Below, one piece after another: positions 17,201 to 25,416 of a DNA stretch of 32,035 bases. Both the position numbers and the translations under genes were made by a program. The notes below the pieces were generated by a model. The model was not told where the DNA came from. It searched no databases and saw only the letters and a list, made by a program, of their open reading frames with translations. How positions within the stretch are numbered: position 1 is the stretch's first letter; each line of letters starts with the position of its first letter. The DNA is from Verrucomicrobiota bacterium (lineage in GTDB: Bacteria; Verrucomicrobiota; Verrucomicrobiia; Limisphaerales; UBA8199), in contig JARKQH010000030.1 in the NCBI GenBank assembly GCA_029974925.1, positions 1-32,035 on the forward strand, written 5' to 3'.

Positions 17201-18857
17201 ACACCCGCGCCGACCCGGCGACGCGGGCGGGATGGTCGCTGCCGTTGCTCAAGGGAAGCTGAAAGCCGCAGTCCAGAAAGCGGTAGTAGTCCTCGGCCTC
17301 AATCTGGTCCAGGGAATCGGTGAGGTCCTGAGACACGTTGACGGGCACGTCATTGTTCCGGCCCAGGCCATGGGCTTCGATGCTGATGCCGCCCTGGGCG
17401 CGGGCCTCGAGGATGGCGGGCCGGTTCGGGGGATAATCCAGGAACGGCGGCCCGCCCATCGAGCCGGTGGAGATGGGTTGAATCAGGCGCTGGATGTTCA
17501 GGAAGATGAGGTGGCCGTAAAACTCCTCGTTGCGGTATTCCTCGGCCATTTGAATGTGCCAGTTGGCGGAGCAGCGGCCGGGAACCGGTCCCATCGGAAA
17601 CTGGGTCGGGGCAATGAAATTCGCGTCCCGGGTGTGGTGTCGCAGGGTGAGATTGTTGGCGACGCGCAAGTCTTCGGCGCGCTGCACCACCGCCAGCAGG
17701 TCTATGTCCTCATCCACATCCCACGAGTTTTTCGCCCAATGAATGTGCGTGTCGCCGCTGATCCACCCGCGCGCCTGCATGTCCAGGAACCGGCGGGAGG
17801 CCAGCGCAAGGTCGTGGGTCTGCCCGGCGGCAAGCACCAGATTGGTCGAAACCAGCGGATGTTCAAAGCCGCGCTCGAGCGTGATTCGGGTCTCGCCGGG
17901 GGGCAGCAGCAGATCAAACCGCCCGTCGCTGTAAAAGAAGGGCAGGGTGTGGCTGGCACCCCGGCCGGCAAAGACAAAGTTCAGAAGCGGCTTGGTTGAG
18001 AGCGTGTCATTGGCCCCGAGACGCGTGTCCCGCCGCAGCAGGCCGTCCGCGGCGCGGACATAAACGCGGCCGGGGAACAGTTCCTCCGTGCTGCCCTCCA
18101 GCAGGCGTCCGCGTAAACGCGCCGGCTCGCGGATACGCGCCGGCACGCTGACCTCCAGGGCGGGAACGCCGGGCGTTTCGGCCACCAGACGCAGCGTCAC
18201 CGTCTCCGCCCGGGAATCCTCCGGTTTGACCCGCGCCCACAACACCCGCTGTGCGCCCGGGCCGAGGTGCACCGGGGCCTGCGCCGGAGCCGCCGAGCCG
18301 GCGAACCGGGCGGCGAGCTGAACGGCGGCGGTCGAGCGGTTGGCAAGCTCGATCAGAACGAGGGTTTCCAGGCCGCGGGTCAGCCGCAGCGGCGACGGCG
18401 GGGTCGCCAGACTCGCGGAGCCCGTTTCCAAAGCCACCGCCACCACCGGATGCAGCTCCCGCAGTTCGGCGTAATGCCGCTCGCAGTCGGTCAGCAGCCT
18501 CTGCCGCGTCTCGGGTGGCGGATCCGCTTCGAGCCGCAGCCAGTCCCGGTAGGTGTTCCAGGCCACCCGAATCGTGTCGGCCTGCCGTTCAGTCGGCGCC
18601 AGATAAACCAGGTCCAGAAACAGGTCCACCCAGTCTCGCGCCGCCGACCGCGAGGCGAAGGCGGGCGTCGGCGAGGCCGGGGGAACAAATTCGCTTTGAT
18701 GACCCCGCGCGACCGCCAGCGCCACCAGTCCCAGCCCGAACACACCGAATCGGAGGGCGGCTTTGCAAACGCTCCAGCGGCCCCGTCCCGGCCGCGCCCG
18801 CGGGAAGGCCGCCTCCCCGCGCGGGGCGGACGCCGGTGTGACGATTGGCGGCTTCAT
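14256..18857 (-). CDS. Exported protein with two tandem CehA/McbA-like metallohydrolase domains
   Basis: This 1533-aa protein starts with a basic, Pro/Arg-rich leader and a hydrophobic segment (about residues 33-50; signal peptide or anchor). The first PHP-like domain has D369-T-H371-x-H373 (SGDTHIH), H496 in EAHGLGRNN and D541 in NGSDHPAR, so its ligands look intact. A middle domain of about 350 residues (about 740-1090; FLDHYSSAVTPLAEWDPFPQW, ANCCLALNDCPEL) is unlike the paralogues and I do not recognise it. The second PHP-like domain has H1156 and H1158 (SGDLHVH) and ANNHQQREG. At the position of the late Asp it reads AGSASG, so that ligand is missing. The gene follows the 853-aa paralogue by 6 bp, with an AGGAG-like ribosome site. 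Fusion of an apparently complete and an altered domain suggests division of labour, with one catalytic and one binding. Confidence 0.74.
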   Translation of the reverse strand: MKPPIVTPASAPRGEAAFPRARPGRGRWSVCKAALRFGVFGLGLVALAVARGHQSEFVPPASPTPAFASRSAARDWVDLFLDLVYLAPTERQADTIRVAWNTYRDWLRLEADPPPETRQRLLTDCERHYAELRELHPVVAVALETGSASLATPPSPLRLTRGLETLVLIELANRSTAAVQLAARFAGSAAPAQAPVHLGPGAQRVLWARVKPEDSRAETVTLRLVAETPGVPALEVSVPARIREPARLRGRLLEGSTEELFPGRVYVRAADGLLRRDTRLGANDTLSTKPLLNFVFAGRGASHTLPFFYSDGRFDLLLPPGETRITLERGFEHPLVSTNLVLAAGQTHDLALASRRFLDMQARGWISGDTHIHWAKNSWDVDEDIDLLAVVQRAEDLRVANNLTLRHHTRDANFIAPTQFPMGPVPGRCSANWHIQMAEEYRNEEFYGHLIFLNIQRLIQPISTGSMGGPPFLDYPPNRPAILEARAQGGISIEAHGLGRNNDVPVNVSQDLTDSLDQIEAEDYYRFLDCGFQLPLSNGSDHPARVAGSARVYVKTEMPFTYGRWIDGIRSNRTFTTSGPLLFLDVNGHDVGDVLEEQPATPLRIRARAVSRFPIGTLQIVSNGRVLAEKRTPNSEAELDFELAAGEPRWIVARCSQNEQFAPLSGPETNPHAAHTSAIYVHVDGQPRFTPAAAEEWIRRMTRHAEDLAQHGVFATDAQREEAVSHVRSGIEAYRRLLAAHGQRPARPEGRPPAPQPSPSAGVVLRPVTVEKAIPRQAGMREGQDLSRLAFRVQAPWMTGPIELRFPEVLRSSAGFHFLDHYSSAVTPLAEWDPFPQWQQHPQTGRLHYDFVTPDGLRLMGAATPLGDEVLLEFTVENRRPRPLARVEANCCLALNDCPELNARWDPGMIYAVLDGEWTSFDKATPTAAQVGRQPWFLSLRKEAAQTTDLPRISPTWWRIDQHHTENLMGAVSRNGKWLVGYTWSVEPAALMSNCGNPCLHTGTGFSPEIPPGGSFTWRGKIYLLPNNPDELLRRYRADQQSWRRAGEPRTGRVGITIQEQGSAQPLAARVHLKDAAGQPVKAPGLPFWHDHFVCAGRVELELAPGDYRFEIERGPEYRAATGDFSVRAGSGLLLTNILPRIAHLAAEGWWSGDLHVHRDPAEAELLLAAEDLHLAQFTTWWNQQNVWAGGPLPEQPLRRFADQRFVHLLAGEDERDGGALLYFNLPRPFDITGATRHYPHSLVYARQIRRQAGAWIDIEKPFWWDVPAWLAAGVGDSVGLANNHQQREGMLDNEAWGKPRDRAKYPPPHGNGHWSQEIYHHILNAGFRLPPSAGSASGVLPNPLGYNRVYVQVDGGLTWEKWWDGLRAGRVFVSNGPLLRCRANGRLPGEVFRGEHGGLEVDLEARLSSRDPVSHLEIIHNGVVARRVPFRSDAAVQDLGRLRLAESGWFLVRAIADVPQTFRFASTGPFYVEVKDRPNRSSPAAAAFFLDWTRQRIAQIALPDPQQQREVLQVYRETEQFWLDRAARANAP

Positions 18858-18863
18858 ACCGGT

Positions 18864-21425
18864 TTATGGCTCCTTCGCGCCGCGTCGCCAGCCCGTCGCG
18901 TCAATCCGCGCCAGTTCCCCATCGAGGTCGGTTCCTTCGTAGAACGAGAGCCAGCCGCGGGCCCGCACCGTCTGGCCCGGGGGACAATCGGCCAGCCGGG
19001 CGTTGGAATGCATGCAAGGCACCGGAGGATTCTGCCATACCCCGTCCACCGGGTCCCAGGCCGTAATGATCCAGCGGCGGCCATCCTCGGACCGGCAGGC
19101 GGCATACGGCGCGCGAAGCACCTTGTTCTGGCCGGTCTGAGCGTGGAACCCCCTGGCCGCTTTGAGCATGACGCAGTTCTGCAGGCGCAGCCCGGTGAGG
19201 GGGCTGCCGCTGCCGTTGCGCAGCCAGCTTTCCAGACGCACCGCATCCCGTTCCGGAACAACTTTTGTCCCGAAGACGATGCCGTTGGGCAGGGCGCGCT
19301 CAAAATCCAGCGAGCCGTCCGGATGGCGGTTCCATTCCAAGGGATCGAGCGTGGTGCCTTCGCGCGTCCAAATCGTTTCCACGTGCTCGTGGGCCAGATA
19401 CGTCAGGCCGAGGCTCGACCAGAGGGCCTCCGGCACGTCCACGACCACGTAGCTGCGGTCGTCCCAGGGCGTGAAAACGCTGAACTTGGTGTCGCGCTGC
19501 GGATGGAGGGCGCCATCGAGAAAGCCGCTGCGGGGATGGCGGCCGCCGGGGTAGGGCAGCACGCGCAGAGGCCCGCCGCCAGCCAGGGCGGGCCGGTTGG
19601 AGGCCTGGACCTCGTGGCGTTGCTGGGCGGCCCGGATTTCCTCGATTGTCAAGCCGGTGGCGGCGCGAACCTCCTCGAGCGAAAAGCCGTGATGCCAGAT
19701 CATGTTCTCGAGCCAATACCGCAACTCGCGATCATTTTTCGGCGGACGGGCATCCCGCGCCACGTCGGCGGAATCGTCCCGCGGCGCCAGTTGCTCGTAG
19801 GCGGCGAGCGCGGTTCGATTTTCAGCCTGGGCCTCGGGCGGCAGCACATTCTGACTCCGCTCGATTTCAAGCCGCATCCGGCTCACCAAAAACTCCTTTT
19901 CCTCCCGCCGCAGTTGCCGGGGTTTGCCCGGGATTTCAATATGCCACGGCGCGGTGTGGGCCCACCGAAAGCGGCCGTGGGGGCGGTCCTCCCAGCACCG
20001 GACGGCCACCCACCCGCTCCGGTCGGCCAAAACCGTGGTGTCAAAAACCGATTCCCGGGCGCCTTCGGGTGTCTCGCGGTTTTGCGGCATGAGGGTCCGC
20101 ACCGGAACGCCGTCCTGCACCACCTCGATGAAGGACAGGGGCGCTTCGCTCACCACCACGCCGGTCACGTGGTATGAGGCGGGAGTGGCGGCCGGCCGGA
20201 AGGTTTCCCCGGGAAGGGAGTCATTGACCTTGGCAAACAGCATCGGGCCGGTGGTGACGAAACTGCGGCCGTCGGCCAGGCCTTTGAGCCAGGCGTCATA
20301 ATCAAATCCCCCCGCCAGGTGAACATAAACCCGGCTGAAGCCGGCCGGCACCGGATGAACTCCGCTGGCGGTCCCGGCCGTCGGCACGCACCGAAAACCC
20401 GCGTTCAGCAACGTGTAGTACATGCCCCAGGTGTAAAGCGTCCAATCCCGCTCATTCCCGCTTTGGCTGCCGTACGGTGGATGGAGGTACGGCGGGGCGA
20501 AGGAGACATAGTTGGTGAAGGCATACTCGGTCCGCCACATGTGATTATTGGCCAGCTCGTAAAGCTGCGCGCCGGTGACCGGCGGCAGCAGCAGGGCGAA
20601 CGCCCAGTCCAGCTTGTCCATGTCCAGCAGCGCGCCTTCCGCTTTCCCCCGGGACGCCACGGGTCCCCAGGGCGGCACCCCCTCCGTGAACACCGAGCGG
20701 TGGTTCAACAGGAACAAGGCGCCCAGGGTGTGCTGGCGCTCGCCAACGTTGAAAATCTCATATTCCGTGTTGCGCGGCCAAATCACGTGAGTCGAGTCCA
20801 CCCGGACGAGTTCCGCCGGAAAGGCGCCCGCCATGTTCCGGTCGCCGGCCGCCGGCGGCGCGAACGCCCGGGTCACCCAAAAGGAAAGCGGAAACGCCAC
20901 GTTAAGGTCTTCCGCCAACAGGACGGTTTTCAACTCCTCAACGGTGCGGTGCAAGTGCGTTTCGCCCGAGAACCACCCGCGCTCCGCCAGATTGATCCAG
21001 CGGCGCAGGGGCAGGCGGAGCTGGACCGGCTGGTCCCCCACCTCGAGGCGATGCTCGAGGGGAAAGTATTCCTTGCCGCGCTCGGCGGTGAAGGTGTAAC
21101 GGCCTGGAGGCAGGCGAAGGCGGAACCCCTCCGCCGTGAGGGTGGTGTGAACCTCGATGGAGCGCGGGTTGATCCAGTTGGTTTTGGCATAGAAGACCGC
21201 CGAACCTTTCGGCCCGGCCGATCCGGCCTGGAACCCTTCGCCTTGAGTGTTTTCCACATAGAGCCGCGCGGCCAGGGGCTGGCCCGTTTTCTCATCCACC
21301 ACGACTCCGGTCACCTCCGCGGCCGGCGCGTTGGCGGCCAGCAGCGGCCACAGACACAGCGCAATCCGCGCCGCCGATCGTCGGGTTGTCGCCAGAGCCG
21401 GCTGCCGCGGGTCCTGGATTTTCAT
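18864..21425 (-). CDS. Exported CehA/McbA-like metallohydrolase, variant metal site
   Basis: I start at ATG 21425 (MKIQDPRQ), giving 853 aa and a signal peptide ending near ANAPAAEV. The open frame further upstream includes a hairpin and is not coding. An N-terminal carboxypeptidase-regulatory-like domain (VTGVVVDEKTGQPLAARLYVE) is followed by the PHP-like domain. H157 and H159 in SGETHLH are present. The second histidine block is replaced by YELANNHMWRTE, and the late Asp block by TAGTASGVHP, so the usual Asp ligand is absent. The same two substitutions occur in the second domain of the adjacent double-domain protein. SFVTTGPMLF closes the domain. The C-terminal 300 residues (EVRAATGLTIEEIRAAQQR and a beta-rich part) are unassigned. 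It is the first gene of the metallohydrolase unit. Confidence 0.74.
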   Translation of the reverse strand: MKIQDPRQPALATTRRSAARIALCLWPLLAANAPAAEVTGVVVDEKTGQPLAARLYVENTQGEGFQAGSAGPKGSAVFYAKTNWINPRSIEVHTTLTAEGFRLRLPPGRYTFTAERGKEYFPLEHRLEVGDQPVQLRLPLRRWINLAERGWFSGETHLHRTVEELKTVLLAEDLNVAFPLSFWVTRAFAPPAAGDRNMAGAFPAELVRVDSTHVIWPRNTEYEIFNVGERQHTLGALFLLNHRSVFTEGVPPWGPVASRGKAEGALLDMDKLDWAFALLLPPVTGAQLYELANNHMWRTEYAFTNYVSFAPPYLHPPYGSQSGNERDWTLYTWGMYYTLLNAGFRCVPTAGTASGVHPVPAGFSRVYVHLAGGFDYDAWLKGLADGRSFVTTGPMLFAKVNDSLPGETFRPAATPASYHVTGVVVSEAPLSFIEVVQDGVPVRTLMPQNRETPEGARESVFDTTVLADRSGWVAVRCWEDRPHGRFRWAHTAPWHIEIPGKPRQLRREEKEFLVSRMRLEIERSQNVLPPEAQAENRTALAAYEQLAPRDDSADVARDARPPKNDRELRYWLENMIWHHGFSLEEVRAATGLTIEEIRAAQQRHEVQASNRPALAGGGPLRVLPYPGGRHPRSGFLDGALHPQRDTKFSVFTPWDDRSYVVVDVPEALWSSLGLTYLAHEHVETIWTREGTTLDPLEWNRHPDGSLDFERALPNGIVFGTKVVPERDAVRLESWLRNGSGSPLTGLRLQNCVMLKAARGFHAQTGQNKVLRAPYAACRSEDGRRWIITAWDPVDGVWQNPPVPCMHSNARLADCPPGQTVRARGWLSFYEGTDLDGELARIDATGWRRGAKEP
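18870..18875 (-). promoter_or_regulatory. Ribosome-binding site of the double-domain gene
   Basis: AAGGAG on the - strand lies 12 nt before ATG 18857, immediately upstream of the preceding gene's TAA stop (18864-18866), within that gene's 3' end. It supports the chosen start and tight coupling of the two metallohydrolase genes. Confidence 0.45.
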
Positions 21426-21456
21426 GGGTTGATTATGAGGGCTTCGCGCGAGCAGT

Positions 21457-21478
21457 GAAAGACCGGGCTGGAGCCCGG
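21457..21478 (-). terminator. Intrinsic-terminator-like hairpin after the LamG-type gene
   Basis: In the - strand transcript, CCGGGC (21478-21473) and GCCCGG (21468-21463) form a 6-bp stem around a TCCA tetraloop, followed directly by TCTTTC. It lies about 45 bp past the stop of the 21524-23881 gene and 38 bp before the next start, so it probably separates two transcription units. The U-tract is short, so efficiency is uncertain. Confidence 0.5.
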
Positions 21479-21523
21479 CCTTCACCGTTTCCAAGCGTGT
21501 GCGGCACTTCCCTGGTCCGAGGA

Positions 21524-23881
21524 TCACGGCACGCGCAGCCGGTAAAAGCCAGGACTGGCGCCTGCCGGCGCGTTCGTTACCGTCTCCCGTCCCCCCAGGC
21601 CGTAACGCCGGTTCACGTCCGTCCAGGGTGCGGGGGCCAGATCGCTCCGGCTCTCGACCACGTAAAACACATTGGCCAGCGAATCGAAATCGAACGTAAA
21701 GGCGTTCGTCTCACCGGTCACAAAGGTTGGATTGAGCAGCACGGGCGGGGGAACAACCCTCCCAATGTCGAGCGACTCGATTTGCAGGTTGTCAAAGGTG
21801 GCGTAATAGCCCGTGACGTCCGGATTGGCAAAGGACTGCAGGGTGATGAAGTTGCCCGTCTGGGTGGGGGGCAGGGCGAAGGAAGTTTCCCCGCAACCCA
21901 CACTCAGCGTTTCGCCGTTGAGCGTCGCGCGCATCACGTTGTCCCGCACATCCACTTCCAGCGCATAGTCCGCCCCCGGCACGGCCGCCCCTTGGGCGAT
22001 CACCGTGCCGCCGAGGAACATCGCCCAGTTCCCGTTGCCGCGCACGATGAAGCCCACGCCGGGAGTGCTGTTGTTGGCCACGAAGACTCCCGGGAAATTG
22101 TCACGGAAACGGATGCCGGCCCACTCGTTGACGGTGCCGACCGGGCTCAGCGTGCACCGGAGCCGGAAGCTGCTCAGGCGCTCGAGCAGGCGGAAGTCGA
22201 GGTTGGGCGCCGCGATGCCCAGCGAGGGATCGGTGGCCGTCGGTGTGTTGCGCAGCACCAGCCGGTTCCCCTCGATCCGGGCGTCCGCATTGAAGATGCC
22301 CACCGTGCTGTAAGCCACGGCCGCCGCCGCGCCGCTCTGCCGCCCGGCCAGGTTCTCATCCAGATTGGCCGTGTCCGCGGTGTCAAAGGTGTCCGCCAGC
22401 AGCAGAGTGGGAGCCGCCACCAGATCCGGAATGATCTCCGACGCCTTGGGCGACGCCGTGATGTTCAGATTGTCATACGTCACGGTCGTGCCGGCAAAAC
22501 CGCCGATCGAAAGCGAGACGTAATTGCCCACCGGACAGGAAAGCGGGTGGACACTGACCACGTTGGTCGGACCGTATGAGTTGGTGCCGCTCAGGGTGAA
22601 GGTGGCCACGTTGTTGGCCACGGCGATTTCAACCTGGTAGGGGGCGCGGACGGAAAGCGCGTCATACTCGGGGTCGCCGGGCGGCCCGCCGGGGTTGACC
22701 CCGAAGGACTGGGCGCCGTTGAGGAAAATCACGTGCGCGCCGTTGGTGAAGATGATGGCGGCGAGGCCGTCCGGCGACACGGGATTGATCGGCTTCAAGC
22801 TGGAGTTGATCACCACCCCGGCCCAGGTGTCATAGAGCCCGCCTGTCGCTTCAAAACTCGTGATCTCGTAGCGGACCACGAAGTCCTTGCCGGTCAGGGC
22901 GACCAGGTTGGTGTCGGGGCAGAAGGACTGGCCGGTAAAGGGGCCATTGCCCACAGCCAGTTTGACGCCGTTGCCGAAGATCTCCGCCAGGGTCCAGTCA
23001 TACCCGACCGGGGCGGCGTACCCCGACTGCCGCGCCCCCACCTCCTGGTCCAGGTTGGGCGTGTTGGCCGTGTCGAAGTTGTCGGTCAGCACGACGAAAC
23101 CGAATTTCTGGGCCAGGTAATACGTGGTGGCGCCCAGCTCGCCGCCGCTCAGGGCGGTGTCATAGATCAGCACTTCGGCAATGTCGCCATTGAGGCCGTG
23201 GGTGTTCTTGTTCTTGTTGCAGCCCAGCAGCCAGCCCTGGTCGGCGGGGCTGTTTAGCGTGCCGATGGCGGTGCTGTCGATCCACTGGCCGTTCTCATAC
23301 AGCGACAAGGTTCCGGCCACGGCATCCTGAACCACCGCGAAGATGCGCCACCGCCCGCGTTCGTAAGCGTAGGGGGCGGCGAGCGCCTGGGCCGAGGCGA
23401 AGGAATTGAGGGTCGGAGAAGGGGCGGGGGCGGCGTTGGTTTGCAGATAGAGGATGGTGGTGCCGTTGCCCAACTGCTGAACCAGTGTGTCCCGTTCGCC
23501 GCTAAGCTGCGACTCGGCGACGATGACGACGGTGAAGGAATTGCTGTTGGCGCTGAGCGGGAGCGGGCTGACCAGCCAGTCCAGCCCCGGGTTGTTGGGC
23601 ACATTCGAGCCGTTGTCGAGGAACCGCACCACCGGCCAGCCGTTCAACCCGTCGAGCACGACCACCGGTTGATTGGCCGGGATGCCGTTGGTCGCGTCAT
23701 AACCGGTGCCCAGCGCATTGGCCCAATGCGAGACCGGACTCAGGTTGACGGTGTTGGTGAGCCCCTCGGGCTTCAGCCAGAGTTGCAGGCCGGTCAAAAC
23801 CTGCGCCGGGAGGGGGAAACTGCCAAGACGCACCGCGCTCAGCAGCAACAAGGGGAGGAGGATACGATTCATAAGGTTCAT
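21524..23881 (-). CDS. Exported LamG/concanavalin-like repeat protein
   Basis: This 785-aa protein starts with a signal peptide (MNLMNRILLPLLLLSAVRLG; M4 at 23872 is an alternative). The first 250 residues are a LamG/concanavalin-like beta-sandwich (GLQLWLKPEG, RWRIFAVVQDAVAGTLSLYENGQWIDS, GDIAEVLIYD). Two related modules follow, each opening with a DNFDTANT.NLD...RQSG pattern, at about residues 266 and 496. The same module makes up most of the PEP-CTERM protein at 28601. The C-terminus (FYVVESRSDLAPAPW to FYRLRVP) is a small domain common at the ends of verrucomicrobial exported proteins and also present on the beta-helix protein. It is probably a cell-surface or secreted glycan-binding protein with no enzyme motif seen. 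It lies 81 bp downstream of the prepilin-like gene and is probably co-transcribed with it. Confidence 0.72.
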   Translation of the reverse strand: MNLMNRILLPLLLLSAVRLGSFPLPAQVLTGLQLWLKPEGLTNTVNLSPVSHWANALGTGYDATNGIPANQPVVVLDGLNGWPVVRFLDNGSNVPNNPGLDWLVSPLPLSANSNSFTVVIVAESQLSGERDTLVQQLGNGTTILYLQTNAAPAPSPTLNSFASAQALAAPYAYERGRWRIFAVVQDAVAGTLSLYENGQWIDSTAIGTLNSPADQGWLLGCNKNKNTHGLNGDIAEVLIYDTALSGGELGATTYYLAQKFGFVVLTDNFDTANTPNLDQEVGARQSGYAAPVGYDWTLAEIFGNGVKLAVGNGPFTGQSFCPDTNLVALTGKDFVVRYEITSFEATGGLYDTWAGVVINSSLKPINPVSPDGLAAIIFTNGAHVIFLNGAQSFGVNPGGPPGDPEYDALSVRAPYQVEIAVANNVATFTLSGTNSYGPTNVVSVHPLSCPVGNYVSLSIGGFAGTTVTYDNLNITASPKASEIIPDLVAAPTLLLADTFDTADTANLDENLAGRQSGAAAAVAYSTVGIFNADARIEGNRLVLRNTPTATDPSLGIAAPNLDFRLLERLSSFRLRCTLSPVGTVNEWAGIRFRDNFPGVFVANNSTPGVGFIVRGNGNWAMFLGGTVIAQGAAVPGADYALEVDVRDNVMRATLNGETLSVGCGETSFALPPTQTGNFITLQSFANPDVTGYYATFDNLQIESLDIGRVVPPPVLLNPTFVTGETNAFTFDFDSLANVFYVVESRSDLAPAPWTDVNRRYGLGGRETVTNAPAGASPGFYRLRVP

Positions 23882-23962
23882 CAGTGGGTAGGGAACAGGT
23901 TGGGTGTTGACTGGAGACTCAGGGGAAAAATCATCCGGGGGTTCACGATGCGCGCGCGGGGG

Positions 23963-24718
23963 TCAATACCACGTGATGATGAGGTTGTTGGTCCTTCCGG
24001 CGGCACGGTCTTCGATGTGTCCATCCATCATCAGGAAGTTGGCCTTGCCGTTGGGAGTGGCCTGGCCGTGCTTGTAACCGATGTAGTCGTCCCACAGGGC
24101 CTGGCCTTTGCTGTAGCGCGGCACAAAGGCATTGGGCCAGAACCACAGCATGTTCATCTTGTAGGAGGCATCCGCCACCAGCAGCGTCTCGGTCGGCCGC
24201 GGCACGGTCGAAAGCCGGTGGGTTTTGGGATTGAGCAGCGTGTGGGTGTCAAACTGCACATTCACGTTCATCGTAAAACTGATCTTCCACTGGTTGCCCG
24301 GCTGCACGTTCTCCAACGGTTCCTTCATTCGGTTCGGACACACGTAAACGCTGCGCGCGAAGTCGCTTTCCTCGGTGGTCTGCCCCGAATTGAAGCGGTC
24401 GGTGCTCTTGATGTAGCGCGCCAGGAGGCTTTGCCAGTTGTTGGTGTCCGCGAAGGTCAGCACCGTCGTGTTGCCGTAGATGGCGTAGGGGAGGTGGTCC
24501 TCGTTGTCGTCCACATAGAGCCGGGCGGCCAGGCCGATTTGTTTGAGGTTGTTCTTGCATGCCACCGCGTTGGCGCGCTCCTTGGCTTTGGCCAGGGCGG
24601 GCAGGAGCATGGCCGCCAGAATGGCGATAATGGCGATGACCACGAGCAGTTCGATCAACGTGAAAGCGCGCCGCGCGGCCCCGGCCCGGTCACACAGCGA
24701 TCTTTGGGGCGGTTTCAT
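23963..24718 (-). CDS. Prepilin-type N-terminal methylation-domain protein (type II secretion/pseudopilin-like)
   Basis: ATG 24718 (MKPPQRSL) is chosen because it places the prepilin peptidase site [20 protein letters not shown] about 17 residues from the start. The 20-codon upstream extension overlaps the operator-like palindrome. The product is 251 aa. After the hydrophobic helix come [21 protein letters not shown] and an H...MMDGH tail, the pattern of the large verrucomicrobial/planctomycetal pseudopilin-like family (H-X9-DG class). Such proteins are processed at the inner membrane by a prepilin peptidase and often occur singly next to exported glycan-active proteins. Their role is unproven. 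It sits directly downstream of the response-regulator gene, with copy B of the palindrome in the 69-bp gap. Confidence 0.86.
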   Translation of the reverse strand: MKPPQRSLCDRAGAARRAFTLIELLVVIAIIAILAAMLLPALAKAKERANAVACKNNLKQIGLAARLYVDDNEDHLPYAIYGNTTVLTFADTNNWQSLLARYIKSTDRFNSGQTTEESDFARSVYVCPNRMKEPLENVQPGNQWKISFTMNVNVQFDTHTLLNPKTHRLSTVPRPTETLLVADASYKMNMLWFWPNAFVPRYSKGQALWDDYIGYKHGQATPNGKANFLMMDGHIEDRAAGRTNNLIITWY

Positions 24719-24767
24719 AGGTGTTGGCAATGTCACCCGTACCCAACCACGAACCCCCGTTTTGCTC

Positions 24768-24789
24768 AATACACCCAATCGGGGGTATT
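24768..24789 (-). promoter_or_regulatory. 22-bp operator-like palindrome, copy B
   Basis: On the + strand the arms are AATACACCC and GGGGGTATT around AATC, 8 of 9 positions symmetrical. The right arm overlaps the TAA stop of the response-regulator gene and the site ends 50 bp before the prepilin-like ATG (24718). It is the most symmetrical of three copies. It probably controls the 24718-21524 unit. Confidence 0.6.
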
Positions 24790-25408
24790 ACGGCCGGAAC
24801 TTCATCGCCGCCTGGGTGCGCGAGTGAACGTGCAGCTTGGTGTAGATGGTTTTGAGGTAGGCACGCACCGTCTCCACGCTCAAGCCGAGGGTGTGGGCGA
24901 TCTCCTTGTTGGTATATCCCTGGGCGACATAGGCCAGCACGTCCGTTTCGCGTTTGGAGAGTCCTTCGCTGGCCCGGGCGGGGCCCGGGTGCCGGAAGGA
25001 GTGCACGACTTTGCGGGCGATATAACTGGACATGGGCGCCCCGCCGCGCACCACCGTCTGAATCGCCTCCACAATCTCGTCGGCCGTCGCCCGCTTGAGC
25101 AGATAGCCCGAGGCGCCCATCTGCAGCGCCTGGAAGATGCGGTCACTGTCGTCATAGACCGTGAGCATGACGATTTCCACGCGGGGGAACAGGGTCTTGA
25201 GCTGACGAGTGCATTCGACGCCGGACATGCCCGGCAGGTTGATGTCCATCAGCACCACGTCGGGCGGGCGGCGCCCCAGCCCCTCCAGGGCGGCCTCGCC
25301 GCTGGGATAGGCCCCGGCACACTCAAAGCCCGGCGTGGCGCGGATGAGCCGTTCGAGGTTGGCCCGGGTCTGGGTGTCGTCTTCAACGATGGCAATGCGG
25401 GTCGGCAT
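24788..25408 (-). CDS. LuxR/NarL-family response regulator
   Basis: This 206-aa protein has a receiver domain (residues 1-120) with the acidic pocket E9-D10-D11, phospho-acceptor D55 in VVLMDINLPGMSG and the conserved Thr/Lys region LTVYDDSD...LLKRA. A C-terminal LuxR-type helix-turn-helix follows (LSKRETDVLAYVAQGYTNKEIAHTLGLS, then VETVRAYLKTIYTKLHV). The length is standard. Its gene starts 8 bp after the sensor-kinase gene, so the two form a cognate pair. It presumably binds paired TAC-containing half-sites, and the palindromes at 10724, 24768 and 28502 are the obvious candidates. Confidence 0.93.
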   Translation of the reverse strand: MPTRIAIVEDDTQTRANLERLIRATPGFECAGAYPSGEAALEGLGRRPPDVVLMDINLPGMSGVECTRQLKTLFPRVEIVMLTVYDDSDRIFQALQMGASGYLLKRATADEIVEAIQTVVRGGAPMSSYIARKVVHSFRHPGPARASEGLSKRETDVLAYVAQGYTNKEIAHTLGLSVETVRAYLKTIYTKLHVHSRTQAAMKFRP

Positions 25409-25416
25409 GGCGGGCT

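Noticed and set aside
14238-17999. Very long open frame on the + strand (1253 codons) opposite the double-domain metallohydrolase gene
   Set aside because: It is antisense to a gene with clear domains and its translation is low-complexity Arg/Pro/Gly/Ala sequence. Long shadow frames are expected in high-GC DNA.
23882-23962. Possible fourth palindrome or terminator between the prepilin-like and LamG-type genes
   Set aside because: There are runs of C and G (CCCCCGG, GGGTAGGG), but no symmetrical arms or convincing stem.
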